DNA of 64,000 nucleotides, from positions 20,843,501 to 20,907,500 of the forward strand of contig NC_061771.1 in NCBI RefSeq assembly GCF_022458985.1, written 5' to 3'. Both the position numbers and the translations under genes were made by a program. The first letter of the stretch is position 1. Each line of letters opens with the position of its first letter. Of this stretch, positions 13,096 through 23,998 are shown in pieces. The stretch comes from Mugil cephalus. Lineage: Eukaryota > Chordata > Actinopteri > Mugiliformes > Mugilidae. The notes under the pieces are model-generated. The model was not told the DNA's origin and made no database searches. It saw nothing but the letters and a program-made list of their open reading frames with translations.

Positions 13096-13190
13096 CGGCA
13101 CCCGGACACCGGAAAACGTCCGACCGTCAGCTCCGTGTGTCACAACCTTTAAGGACAACTAGTGTTGACTCTGGACACGAACTGAATACC
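13096..13190 (-). other. Possible non-coding first exon of glis2
   Basis: On the minus strand a CpG-rich stretch ends in GGTGCCG followed by a strong donor (GTGAGTC at 13095). It lies 2.7 kb upstream of the inferred 5' UTR acceptor at 10363 and in the right orientation. Its 5' limit is a guess; the exon is inferred from base composition and splice signals only. Confidence 0.25.
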
Positions 13191-13559
13191 TCTCTGCTCA
13201 CTCATGATGGTTACTGTCATTGCAGTGAAGAAAAGTGAAAGGCCCCTCCCCATAGCAAATGTCTGGTTTGGTTTATCTCAGGGGTGCGCAAAGCATCCAG
13301 TACTTGTATTTGTTGAGGGGGAAAAAAAATGTATTTGTATTTGTATACAGTTCAAAATAGATGTATACATTTTTTTGAGTTACACTTCTAATTTAGGATA
13401 TGTGTAAAAATAGATATCCTTTAATTATCCATTATAATAATTATGGATGTATTTGCAGTATTTGGTTGATGTTTTGCATTAAATGCAGCTAATAGAGGTG
13501 ATGTAGGCTGACCTGAAGGGGCAGAACATGCCTCATGATGATGATTTGGTTCTTGTGGG

Positions 13560-13795
13560 AGACAACGGGGGTGATAGTGGTTCAGTAAGTAAAGTGGTTA
13601 GCGGTTCAATCCCCGGAATGTGACACATGCTTAAGTGTCCTTGAGCGAGACACTGAGCCTCTGTGACTGAGTACCAACAGGCAGAAAGGCGCTATATCAA
13701 AGCAAGATAATTTCCCATTACCAGTAGACGACAGTCTGAACTAGAGAGCTAACGAATGCTACCTAGGACGGATGCTAACGTGAGAGAACCATGTT
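13560..13795 (+). repeat. SINE-like segment, copy A of a duplication
   Basis: Contains GTGGTTAGCGGTTCAATCCC and GTCCTTGAGCGAGACACTGA, typical of an abundant fish SINE-like repeat, followed by GAAAGGCGCTATATCAA. About 70 bases of flank (CCAGTAGACGACAGTCTGAA and onward) are shared with copy B at 15765-16050, so a larger unit was duplicated. Confidence 0.6.
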
Positions 13796-14425
13796 GTGTG
13801 TATTGTATTCCACTTTATCACCCTTCCTAACTCCTGCACACTAGACTTTTGCACATGCACAGGAGTGCAATCGATCTCGTACCTCTCAGCGACAAAGCAA
13901 ATAAAAACAGCTTCTCCAAATCTTTTTCATTCAACCGAAGTCTGGAAACCGATCCATCTCGCAGACTCTTCGCTTCCACTTGAAAGCTCACACCCACGGC
14001 ACAAAGTGTTTTGCAGGTATGTGTTTTTCTAGACGGCGGTTACGTGTTTAGTCGGTGTTTGCCTCCAGTGGAACACCTAAATGGCGCCAGACGTGGGCTG
14101 TAAGTGGGTTTGTGTCACAACTGCACAGCCTCCACTGGGTGTCTCGCTATATGGCTCTATAATGATAGCTGGCAAGCGAGAGCGGCCTTAATTTACTCTC
14201 CCCGGCTGGATTAAAACCGGCAGCGCTCCAGCTACATGTACACCTCTTTAACTTCTAAACTTGCTGTCGCCACAAATTCTTCCACAATCACTGACACAAT
14301 CCCCCGACATAATATAAGGCAGAGGCTAAACCACAATGAAGTCAGTGTTTAGGTCCTTCTGCCGGCTTGCCAGCTACCTCACCACACTGGTTTCACATTC
14401 CACAGCAACCTCGTTGACTTCTCAA

Positions 14426-14452
14426 ACACACACACACACACACACACACACA
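14426..14452. repeat. (AC)n microsatellite
   Basis: Uninterrupted CA/AC dinucleotide run of about 13 units. Confidence 0.9.
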
Positions 14453-14975
14453 GTCGCTGCTATTTGGAGGTATTGTGAAGGCACACATATGTATCCAGGC
14501 ACGCATGAAGGCTAGGGTCGCACCAGCAGGCATGCGCACGGGCTCATAAACACACGTGAGCCCCCAGCCTCAGGCAGCTACTCCCCTTCCCTTTCCCTCA
14601 GTGACCTGCGATTGGGCGGCGTGCCCAGACCCTCTTATGGATTTCCTAATGCCTAGCAAAACACATGCTTTGACTGCTCACAGGCCTCTCTCAAACATAT
14701 GTACTTGTGGGCACATGCGTGCACACACACACTTGCACGCGGTTCAAGTTGTAAACACAAGTAAATAACGGGGGGAGGGGGTCCAATCTGCAACACAGGT
14801 TTGTCTTTTGCCATGAGGGAACGTTCATCTGCAGGGTGCATCTTCTGGGTCCCTACCCCAGCTATTGCATCCACACACCCCAACCCTTATGCTCACCCCA
14901 CCCAACCTGAACTTTAAAATCAGACTCATATTTCTTTGAAGACGTGGACACGTCTGCTAAAAGAAGTGTCCTTAA

Positions 14976-15480
14976 CCTCCTGAGACCTGAGCAGTTTCTC
15001 CATTTCATTAAGAACTATAGAAACTTCCAGACCAGAGGAAGTTTTTGGGAAAAATAACGATGTCCTCATGTGTGGACACAGGGATTATTTATAATAAATA
15101 TTATAATAAATGTCAACAATATGTAGCAAAATATAAAAATGTTAATTTTCTTGTCTGAACATTGCTGTGCAAAAGCAGAATCGCAAATAATGAAGTCCCA
15201 ACGTCCTCAGTCGAGCAAGTTAAAGCTTCTTACCATTGATAGAAATTGCGTGTCATATTAAACTAGAAATGTTTCAACTGTAAAACTTGATGAGGTTTTG
15301 TACGTTGTCCACTTTTGTTACGTGATCGGCTGCAGAATAAATGTGCTGAAAATGGCCGCTACCGTGTTTTTACACCAACTGGTATCTAGTTATGAGGATA
15401 AAAGTTTAAAACGAAGCAGAATAAGCTGCCACAGATCTAAAACTTGATGTCCCCATATGAGGACGCAGGGTCTCAGGAGG
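14976..15480. mobile_element. Short inverted-terminal element, possibly piggyBac-derived
   Basis: The ends CCTCCTGAGACCTGAGC and GGTCTCAGGAGG are inverted copies. The left flank is TTAA and the right flank TTAT, as expected for a slightly decayed TTAA target duplication. Each side also carries an internal GATGTCCYCATRTG motif. No coding content. Confidence 0.55.
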
Positions 15481-15764
15481 TTATTATAGTGGTTTAAAAC
15501 TAACGCAACAAAAGCCCAGACCCAACGCAGACCCTAACGCCACAAAATTGCGTTCACCTCCCAGGAAATGAAACTATGCGTGACAGTGATGCAGACGATA
15601 AGAGCTGTGATTGGTTCATGTGGTTGTAGCGTATTTCCACTTTAGTGCTTCCGGCTGCTTCTCCGTCTCATTGTTTTATGATCAATTAAAAAGGAACACA
15701 CTGCAGAAAAGTTAACTGAGGGCGTTTTTGAAGGTGCAAGCATTTATTTCGGCTGTTTCGACAT

Positions 15765-16050
15765 TGTTGAATGTGGAGCAGGACAACAAAAAGTCCCTGG
15801 AATGTGCCACATGCTAAAATGTCCATGAGCAAGACGCTGAACCTCCAGTTGCTCCCATAGCACGGTACTGCGTGGTGTATGAATGTGTGGGTGCTGTGAG
15901 CGACTGGGTAGTGTGTCTGTGACTGTTAAGCTCTTTAAGTACCAATAGGTAGAAAAATGCTACACAAAACAAAACATTTATCATTTAGCATTACCAGTAG
16001 ACAATAGTCTGAATCACTGAGCTAACAGACGAATGCTAACATGAGAGAAC
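15765..16050 (+). repeat. SINE-like segment, copy B of a duplication
   Basis: Diverged counterpart of 13560-13795: CCCTGGAATGTGCCACATGC, TGTCCATGAGCAAGACGCTG, then GACTGTTAAGCTCTTTAAGTACC and the shared flank CCAGTAGACAATAGTCTGAA. It keeps an internal part of the SINE that copy A lacks. Confidence 0.6.
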
Positions 16051-19000
16051 CTGACTGCAGACGTCTCAATACTAATGTGACGTAACGGAATAATCTCCCG
16101 GCCAAACTCATGTTGCCTCCACAACCCAGTTAAGGATGAAAAAAAAACTCTATTTGACAAAACTAGCGATGCAGTTAAGTCGTGTTTCGTTCAGTCAGAG
16201 CCTCCTCTGCTACGGAGTCGAGACTTTTCACCCTGACTCCTGAACGTCACTCAATCCGGGCCGACGCACGAATATTCGCTACTTTTTGATAGGATGTTTC
16301 TCTTGTTCTCAACACATTTTAAATCTATTTGTTCCAAATAAAAAAAAAAAAAACAAACAAACAAAACAAAAAACGCTTAATTTGCGCCTTTCCGAATACC
16401 GTATCTGGGGTCGGCTCCACCCTGGACTTCTAGTCCCACCACATTAGAAACAGAAACATTTTATACACGATTAGACGTGAAACAGTACAGACACAAATGC
16501 ACAGAGTTGATATCCCCCTCAGGTGTAAAACACACACACACACACACACACATATATATGAAGAGAGTCTTTCCTCCTCTCACAGGAAACGTTAGCTTCC
16601 ACGGTGCCCTGATCTGGCCTCTCCCTCCCCGTTACTTTTTACTCCCCTCTCTCTGTCTTGACTTCTCTCCCTCTCGCTCCTTCCTGTGGTTTTCCTCTCC
16701 CAGTCCTCCAGCAGAGCATACCTCTCCCGTTCCCTGCGCCTCCCACTCCTTTTTCTTCTCTCCAGTTTTCTTATTCTCAAGTGCAATTTTTTTTTCTTTT
16801 ATTTTTCTTCAATTTCTCGTCTTGCTGTTCCGTCCAAGTCACACGGTATTGCTCAACTCAGACTTTTGCAGACTGCATTGTGCTAATTGTCAAATGTGAG
16901 TTAAATGTCATGATTTAAGAAAAGGCAAACGGTAAGAACCCCAAATTTCTCTCGTTCTGGCCAGAACTGAAGGATAAACTTAGGTAGGGGGTGGGCTCAG
17001 TAAAAGGCTCCAGCTTCGATGTTTGATGTGCGAGCAGAGAAACGGAGAGACACAAGAGAGCCCATCACTCCAAGAACCATGTCAGCTCTTATTTTCAGGG
17101 GGTTATATCCTTTGAACCTCCCGTCCCACGTCCTTATAAGGTATTAGGCAACGCTGTTGCAACAGCAGGGATGACAGGAGGCTTTGTTTTTGTGACTTAG
17201 AGGCATACGGAGACGAGTAAAAAGGCCCGTAAAAGAGAAATGAGCGGAATCGGCTGAAAACGGACACCTGTTTGGGCAAAACCGTAAAAGAGAAGGAGAG
17301 GAATGATTTTTAAGGACGCGGAGAACGGGGTTGACGAGGACGAGGAGGGAAACGGCCACGGGTTCGTCCAACCACACGCACTGTGGCGAGATGGAGACGA
17401 GAGGAATGCAGTTTCTGTAGGCATTTCTTAAACAAAAAAAGACGGGCCAACATTCTCACTGATGTCAGTGGGTTTCTTTTATACATTGCACAATATGTGT
17501 TTGACTGTTTTCAACCCACCCCCCCAACAAAAAAAAAAAAAAAGAAAACACTAATGACCGTATCGCATTTCAGACTCTCAAGCCTCAAAAACAAAACCAC
17601 CGGCATAGCAATTAAGAGGTTTCAGCCGCCGCAGCAGCAGCAGGAAAAAAAAGGAAATTTACTGTCAGTGTTCGCAACTCGTGAATGTGTTGAACCACTG
17701 TTTTATATGATGTCAGCTCCGAAATCACAACGCTCTTTCTCTCTCTGTATGCCTGCATTGAGGACAGTGAACTTCCCTCAGGACGAGAAAGAAAAAAAAA
17801 ACAAAAAAAAAACGGCATGGTATGAGGAGACTGAGAGCGAGTAGGCGGCGAAAGAGCCAAGAAGAAAACAGAAACTGTGGGAGTCAGACGCAGGCTCCCA
17901 CCCTTTCCTCTCCTCACACTTTTCCCATTATTTGTCTCGGCATTACCCTCCCTCTCTCCCTCTCTCTCTCTCTCTCTCTCCCTGTTGCGTCTCAACACCG
18001 CTAAGTGATGCAACTCTGCTCAGCAAGCCTGCAATAGCCACCAGTAGAGCCTGCAGCGTCTCCTCGACTGACACTGGCGTCTTCACCACTTAGAAAGGGA
18101 GTGGTGGCGGCTGTCAGGGGAGGAGGAGGAGTAGGGGGAGTAACCTCTCAAGACAGGAATTAAGTCGTTTTTCAGCTCAAGAAATTCTCCATCTCGGCTC
18201 CCCGAAGGGATTTTTGAATCGATGGATTTTAAAAAAATAAATAAATAAAAATGAATAAATATTGGCGCAAAGTGGCTTGGGCGGATCGATGATGAAATTG
18301 CTATGAAATCGATTCTTAAATCAAAATATCGATACTTTCGATACTTCAGTTATTCCAGGCAACGTAGTAACACAGTGGAAAGTGACTCAACTGTTGAGTT
18401 GTGGCAACACAGTAAACTTTGTGAAACACCTCAGGTTAAACCACAACACAGAACACGAGGCATTTACGATGAGGTGAACAGTCTCCTCATTTCATAGTGG
18501 GTCTACATAGTTAAACAATAACTCATGATTGTGCCCTCTGTTTGGTTTTTCTGTTGTTGTTCAACTCCAATACATAGTAAATGAGGCCGCAACCTCAAAC
18601 TTCAGGTTTACCAGACGTCTGTGAAGGTTCTCAGTCATCCAGGTCATGGTTTATACCCAAAACAAGTTGAATATAGGGAACTGGACTGGTAGAGGTTTAC
18701 CAGACACATCAGGGTGTATTTACACAAAGTATCGGCATCGGATTGGTATCACCGATATCAGCCTGAAGTTTTACTCAGCATCGGATCGGAAAGGAAATCA
18801 GTGGTATCGAACATCAGTAGCTCGGGGATGGGGTATGTGAGTGTGTGCAAGGTCTTGAGATATGTATTGTGGAGGTGCTGAACGGTGCAGGAACATGTGA
18901 GGTCTGAACCCAAACCTAATACTTGGATTAAACCTTCCCATACAAGTGAAAAAGAACCTCGCTTTGGTTCCACCAAGCTCCAGTCAGATCCTTCACCCCT

Positions 19001-20460
19001 TACCCACAAAACAATATCCTGCTCTAACTCTCTTCAAATTGTCTTCAAAGCTGAACCGGTCTATTTGACTTTTTATATAATTAGCCTAAATTTAGCCAAC
19101 TTTCTTTCACCTAATCACTGTATATTGGACATTAATTTGCAGAATACACAAGCGTTAGACCTCATTTATTTCAAATTATGTGATATAGAAACATGTGAGG
19201 CAGGTACAATTTGGCCCAGAGGCCAATACGAAGTCTAAATGAGTCACATTTATTATCATTATTAGGTATGTTTGACTGTTTGCCATTTGGGAACTGACTG
19301 CTGTGCTGCCAGGAAAAGAGTGACTCTGTTCAACTCTTGAAAGTCCACTTTGTTTTCCTAGTGCCTCACACCTGATAGAGAGTACCAGATAAGATACGCT
19401 AATCTTTTATTTTCCCCACTGCGGGGAACCCTTTTTCTCAGTAAAAATGCAGAATATATATATATCTAAAGAAAACTGCAAAACTTGGTTCAAGTTGGTA
19501 GATGTAATTAGTCTTAGTCAAATCCAAAATGCTAGAGAAAAAGAGAGAAAACTACAGTATGTGGAGATATACAGTATCTCACAGCTCTGCAAACAGTTTT
19601 CGTTTGATGGCATATCCTTCATCGTCCAGTGACGGTACATTTTCTTCTCTGAATATGCCAATATGCATCAAGCACTCACTACACTAAGAGCAGAAGCTTA
19701 GACACAGTCTGTGTGTTGTGGTGTTGGAGAACGCTGAAACTCTTTTTTTTTTTTTATTGGAGGCAGGTAGCACAGGGAGAAAATGCTAGAGAGTTCATTC
19801 CTAGAAAAGCAAGGCGCAGGCTAAAGACAAATATTTGGAGTCGGACAGCTGTACAAATGGAAAAGAGATCAGCTGGGGGGGAGAGAGAAAGATTCAGCAG
19901 GTCTGTAATAAAGGCTAAACCCTCATTACAGTTTATCCCTTCTTTGGCTCAAAGGTGAACTTAACCATGTATAGTAAACTTCAAGCTGGTAGCATTTGCA
20001 AGAATGTGAGTGTGGACCATCTTCCTCCCTGGATAAAGCAGGAGCTAAGTCCATCATGGAGGACGACAGAGTTTATTAATATAGCCCTGAACAGCTAACT
20101 TTAGACTTTCCCACAGAAACCCACAGTTTCAGAAACTCATCTCTGCTCATCTATTGTCTCTATCATTGAGGATTTCGTTTTACGAAAATAAGCTATTCAT
20201 GCAATAAAATGATATGGATGCAAACTCTCCACCTTCAGATTAGTATGTTTCATGAGGATACGCTTCAATTAGAATAAAACTTGTTCCTGATTGTCAGCTC
20301 TGACCAGTAGCTACTAGCTACTAGCTACCAGAAGTGCAGAAAGTTCATAATAACTAATCCCCCAATTTCTTATCAAAAATAATCCTGAGAACTGCTTTGC
20401 TAAACAAATGAACTTTGTGATTCCTTGTTTATCCAGATTTCCTCAATAGGAGCGGCAGGT
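16051..20460. other. Intergenic region without a supported gene
   Basis: AT-rich, with long poly-pyrimidine or poly-purine stretches (16600-16830, 17260-17350, 17940-17980) that create spurious frames. About 18620-18690 resembles the 3' end of the Penelope-like family (GTTCTCAGTCATCCAGGTCATGG). A fragment near 18720-18810 (repeated TATCGGCATCGG-type words) looks like a worn hAT terminus. Nothing else recognised. Confidence 0.5.
16530..16558. repeat. (AC)n(AT)n compound microsatellite
   Basis: About 11 CA units followed by a short TA run. Confidence 0.85.
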
Positions 20461-20567
20461 GCAAAGCTAGCATGAGCCAAAGACCCAAATTAGCTATATT
20501 AGCCATACTAGCCAAAGGTGGTGAGAAATGGTGCCTGTGGCAACGATCCTGGAAAGATTATATGATA

Positions 20568-21178
20568 TTGATCGTACAGAGGGTGATATTATCGTACAAA
20601 TACGATAATTTTCGTAGTCTGGCAACACTGCCTGTAATCAATGTTTCCATTTGCTTTAGTGCAAAGACCACCCCTAGTGGACAAATTGGGAATAGGTGCA
20701 GACTTAATGTCTTCTATGCAATGGTTGCGCTATGCTAATTCCTTCAGAGGGCCTAGAGAGGACCCTTCATCTGGGTCGATATTGAACAATTATATTTTGC
20801 GCATGGCAGAAAACGCAGAGTAAAGATCAGAGCCAGACTTATAATTCATAATTCAAAGTAACGCAGGAGAAATAAAGACCTTTAGAAAAAACAAATCCAC
20901 AACTTTGATAATTTGGTGAGCCTTATATCAAACAGACCAACACTGCTGTTGGCTCAAACAAAAAGAAGAGGTTTTCAGGCGTAGGCTTTGTTCAGTTTGG
21001 ATGATGAGCTGTTTATTAGCAATAAAAATGGTTAGACATGTGGAGGACACTCTAGGAGAAGTGGAGCTTCCCTATCAGAGCTGGAGGCAAACAGGGCCGG
21101 CCCAGTAATGGGGTGGTCCCTTCTGTCACCCAGCGATGAGGAGAATGTGGGAGCAGACCTAAACTCCAAGTTGAAGTT
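20568..21178 (+). repeat. 0.6 kb duplicated segment, copy A
   Basis: Closely similar to 23408-23998. Shared landmarks include TTGATCGTACAGAGGGTGAT, CAAAGACCACCCCTAGTGGA, CACTGCTGTTGGCTCAAACA and GGCAAACAGGGCCGGCCCAG. It contains the right end of the MITE described at 23258-23460 but lacks that element's left end. Confidence 0.85.
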
Positions 21179-21257
21179 ACTGCTAATGTAATCTCTGTAC
21201 ACAAAATACATAATCTGTATGTAAAACTGTGAATGCATGTGAATATGAATAAAAGCT

Positions 21258-21510
21258 AAAACCCATCAGGAACTTGCTGGACTTGTTTCTGTAAGAACCA
21301 GAAAACTGGTGCCACTAATTGGCAATAATAGCTGGATACTTACTTGCCTAATGCAGTTAATGGCAATTAGTGGCACCACTTTTCTGGTTCTTATAGAAAC
21401 GAGTTAAGCAACTTTCTGATGGGTTTTACCCACAAAGTTTCCTATTCAAACCTCAACTTCCCATCAGTCTCGTAGAACTGAAGAAGCTACCTAGATGACG
21501 TCTTCAAGAA
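21258..21510 (+). mobile_element. 3' end of a Penelope-like element with a long hairpin
   Basis: Arms of about 65 bases, 21258-21322 and 21362-21427, are nearly perfect inverted copies (shared core AAGAACCAGAAAA, TGGTGCCACTAATTG) around a 39-base loop. Downstream, CATCAGTCTCGTAGAACTGAAGAAG resembles the end of the Penelope-like fragment at 38965-40030. Only this terminal part is present. Confidence 0.6.
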
Positions 21511-22300
21511 AGTCCAGTTGCCCTTTTTTAACAGCAACTCTTGGATCACCATAACCTGGTTGACTGAGGACCTTCTCAGACACACTGGTCATATGATGCC
21601 ATAAAGGAGAAGTAGGTGACCAGTCATCAAAGACATCATGGGGAGTACATGAGAAGGGATTGTCGCAGTGCACAAACAAGTCTGAATAAATTGGAAATTG
21701 GTTTTAGGCAATTCATTTGTATTAGATGCATGAATATCTTCTATAGTTGTCAGTCCCACATTGTCCTCTGTGTGTTTCTTTATCAATTTCTCTCTTTGTC
21801 CCCTCTCCACACTCACAGCCTCTACCCATAAACCCTTGCAACGCGGCCATCACCAGCATCCCACCGCTTGGCAGCGGTACAAGGTCAACAGAAACCTTTT
21901 CACTTCTTCCCTCCGTGCTTTGACTCCCTGCAATTCATCTCCATCAGCGGAGGCTGCCCCCGTTTCCCCACAGTCCTTTCATCCACCACTGCCCTGCGAT
22001 GAGCGAGGGGAAAGAGAAAAGGGCTAAAGATGGGGAAGAGGATGAGAAGAAGTCCAGGGATGCTGGAAAAAAAAAAAAAAAAAAAGTACAGACTCTCTGG
22101 GTTGAGTTGAAAATAAAGAGGCAGGGAGAAGTAAAAGAAGGGAGGGAACGTCAGGAAATGAAAGACAGAGAAAGGAAGGAGGGGAGTTAGTGGAGAGAGA
22201 CAGAAAGACTGAGGGAGAAAAGCGTTTTTAACTTTCACTGTCAGCGGGGACAGACGAGGCCAAGAGCCCCGATCCAACCTTTCTTCCCTTCTCTTTTCCT

Positions 22301-22339
<39 letters not shown>

Positions 22340-22363
22340 GTCTTTCTGTCTTTCTTTCTTTCT
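22301..22363. repeat. (CTTT)n microsatellite
   Basis: About 15 units of TTTC with two CTGT interruptions. Confidence 0.9.
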
Positions 22364-22468
22364 CCAAGCATCCCTCTCTCATTCCCTCAGCTCTGTCATC
22401 CAGACCTAAAACACACAAACACATGTGCCTCACATTCCTACGTGCAGAGCAGATTCACCCAATTTGTT

Positions 22469-22520
22469 TCCACTCTGTGTGTGCGTGTGCGTTTGTGTGT
22501 GTGTGTGCGTCTGTGTGTGC
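22469..22520. repeat. (GT)n-rich tract
   Basis: Imperfect GT/CGT dinucleotide tract. Confidence 0.7.
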
Positions 22521-23257
22521 CAAGCCAGTAAATAATAACCAATCCCAGCTGTACTGTGGGCCGTTCCTCTCATTCTCGATGGGGATACAAAGAGGGAGGC
22601 GAGGGGGCGAAAGAAAAAAAAAAACAAAAAGAAAAAAAAAACAGGCTCCGTCAAATAACAGAGTAATGAGCTGGAAAAGAAGTCGGCGAGTTAAGCGGGG
22701 AAAGAATTGATAACGTTTTCACGCTAACAGATGTTATGAGTCTTGTCGAGGTGGCAATCAGTGCGAAGTGACGTGCCATTTTGACTAATGAAAAATGATT
22801 TGTAAGCCAAGTTTCAGAGTCAGACCACCTTAAAATGCTTCCATCCTGCAGCAAAAGATGTTTTGGTGAAGGGAAAGTTTCTACAAAGTTTAGTAAAAGT
22901 TCCCTTCTAAGATCAATAATGGAACTGAGTTGGTAATCCAAAACCTAATTTCCAGGTTTAAAAACATAAATATCCTTAAAGAATTGTGTGTAGAAATCCC
23001 CTTTATTTGAATAATTATTACAAATTGCCAAATACCTTTCTTCACTGAACCATTTCTAGCGGCAGCAAAGTTAGCTGCTCCCTACGATTGTGGCTAGCAT
23101 TGTTAGCTTAGCAGCCACAGCAGATCTCTGACTTGCAGCCCTGTATATTTTGAAACTGCATTGGTATCAAATTCATTTTAGTCCGGGGGCTACATGCAGC
23201 CCCAAGTCGATTTCATACGGGTTGGGCCAGTAACATAACAGAATAATAACCTATAAA

Positions 23258-23460
23258 CAGTGTTGCCAGATGGGAAATGACAAATTATTGTACCAGAAGC
23301 TAACAATTATCGTATTTTGAGGAAAATGATCGTATCTGTTTGAGTTTGCTAACAGACATGTCTTGAAGAAGTCAAATTATCGTACATTAAAGGGATTTCT
23401 GGAATTATTGATCGTACAGAGGGTGATATTATCGTGCAAATACGATGTCTGGCAACGCTG
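23258..23460. mobile_element. 203-bp hAT-type MITE with perfect target duplication
   Basis: Termini CAGTGTTGCCAGA and TCTGGCAACGCTG are inverted (one mismatch). Both sides are flanked by CCTATAAA (23250-23257 and 23461-23468), a perfect 8-bp duplication, which is the hAT signature. The interior is rich in ATCGTA words. No coding capacity. Confidence 0.85.
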
Positions 23461-23998
23461 CCTATAAACAATGTTTCCCTTTGTTTTAGTGCAAAGACCA
23501 CCCCTAGTGGACGAATTGGGAATAGGTGCAGACTTAATGTCTTCTATGCAATGGTTGCGCTATGCTAATTCATCCAGAGGGCCAGAGTGGACCCTTTATC
23601 TGGGTCGATATTGAACAATTATATTTTGCACAACACAGTGTAAAGATCAGAGCTAGAAACTAATAATAATTCATAATTCAAAGTAATGCAGTGGAAATAA
23701 ATCAATTTAGAAAAAACAAATCCACAACATTTGGTGAGCCTTATATCAAACAGACCAACACTGCTGTTGGCTCAAACAAAAAGAAGAGGTTTTCAGGCGT
23801 AGGCTTTGTTCAGTTTAGATGATGAGCTGTTTATTAGCAATAAAAATGGTTAGACATGTGGAGGACACTCTAGGAGAAGTGGAGCTTCCCTATCAGAGCT
23901 GGAGGCAAACAGGGCCGGCCCAGTAATGGGGTGGTCCCCTCTGTCACCCAGCGATGAGGGGAACATGGGAGCAGACCTAAACCGCAAGTCGAAGTTCC
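23408..23998 (+). repeat. 0.6 kb duplicated segment, copy B
   Basis: Counterpart of 20568-21178 with scattered substitutions and small indels. On the minus strand both copies keep a related open stretch ending in PLLLECPPHV, about 60 residues alike; no domain recognised and no start or splice signal supports a gene. Confidence 0.85.

Noticed and set aside
13575..13620. tRNA-like words (GGTTAGCGGTTCAATCCC) as a possible tRNA gene
   Set aside because: The GTTCAATCCC box sits in a SINE-like repeat; no complete cloverleaf with matching acceptor arms is seen.
16477..18013. Open frames of 130-150 residues rich in Ser, Lys, Arg or Phe
   Set aside because: They track poly-pyrimidine and microsatellite composition, with no domain, splice structure or homologue that I recognise.
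21900..22433. 177-residue minus-strand frame with KERKKERKKE repeats
   Set aside because: Translation of the (CTTT)n microsatellite and poly-A/T runs.
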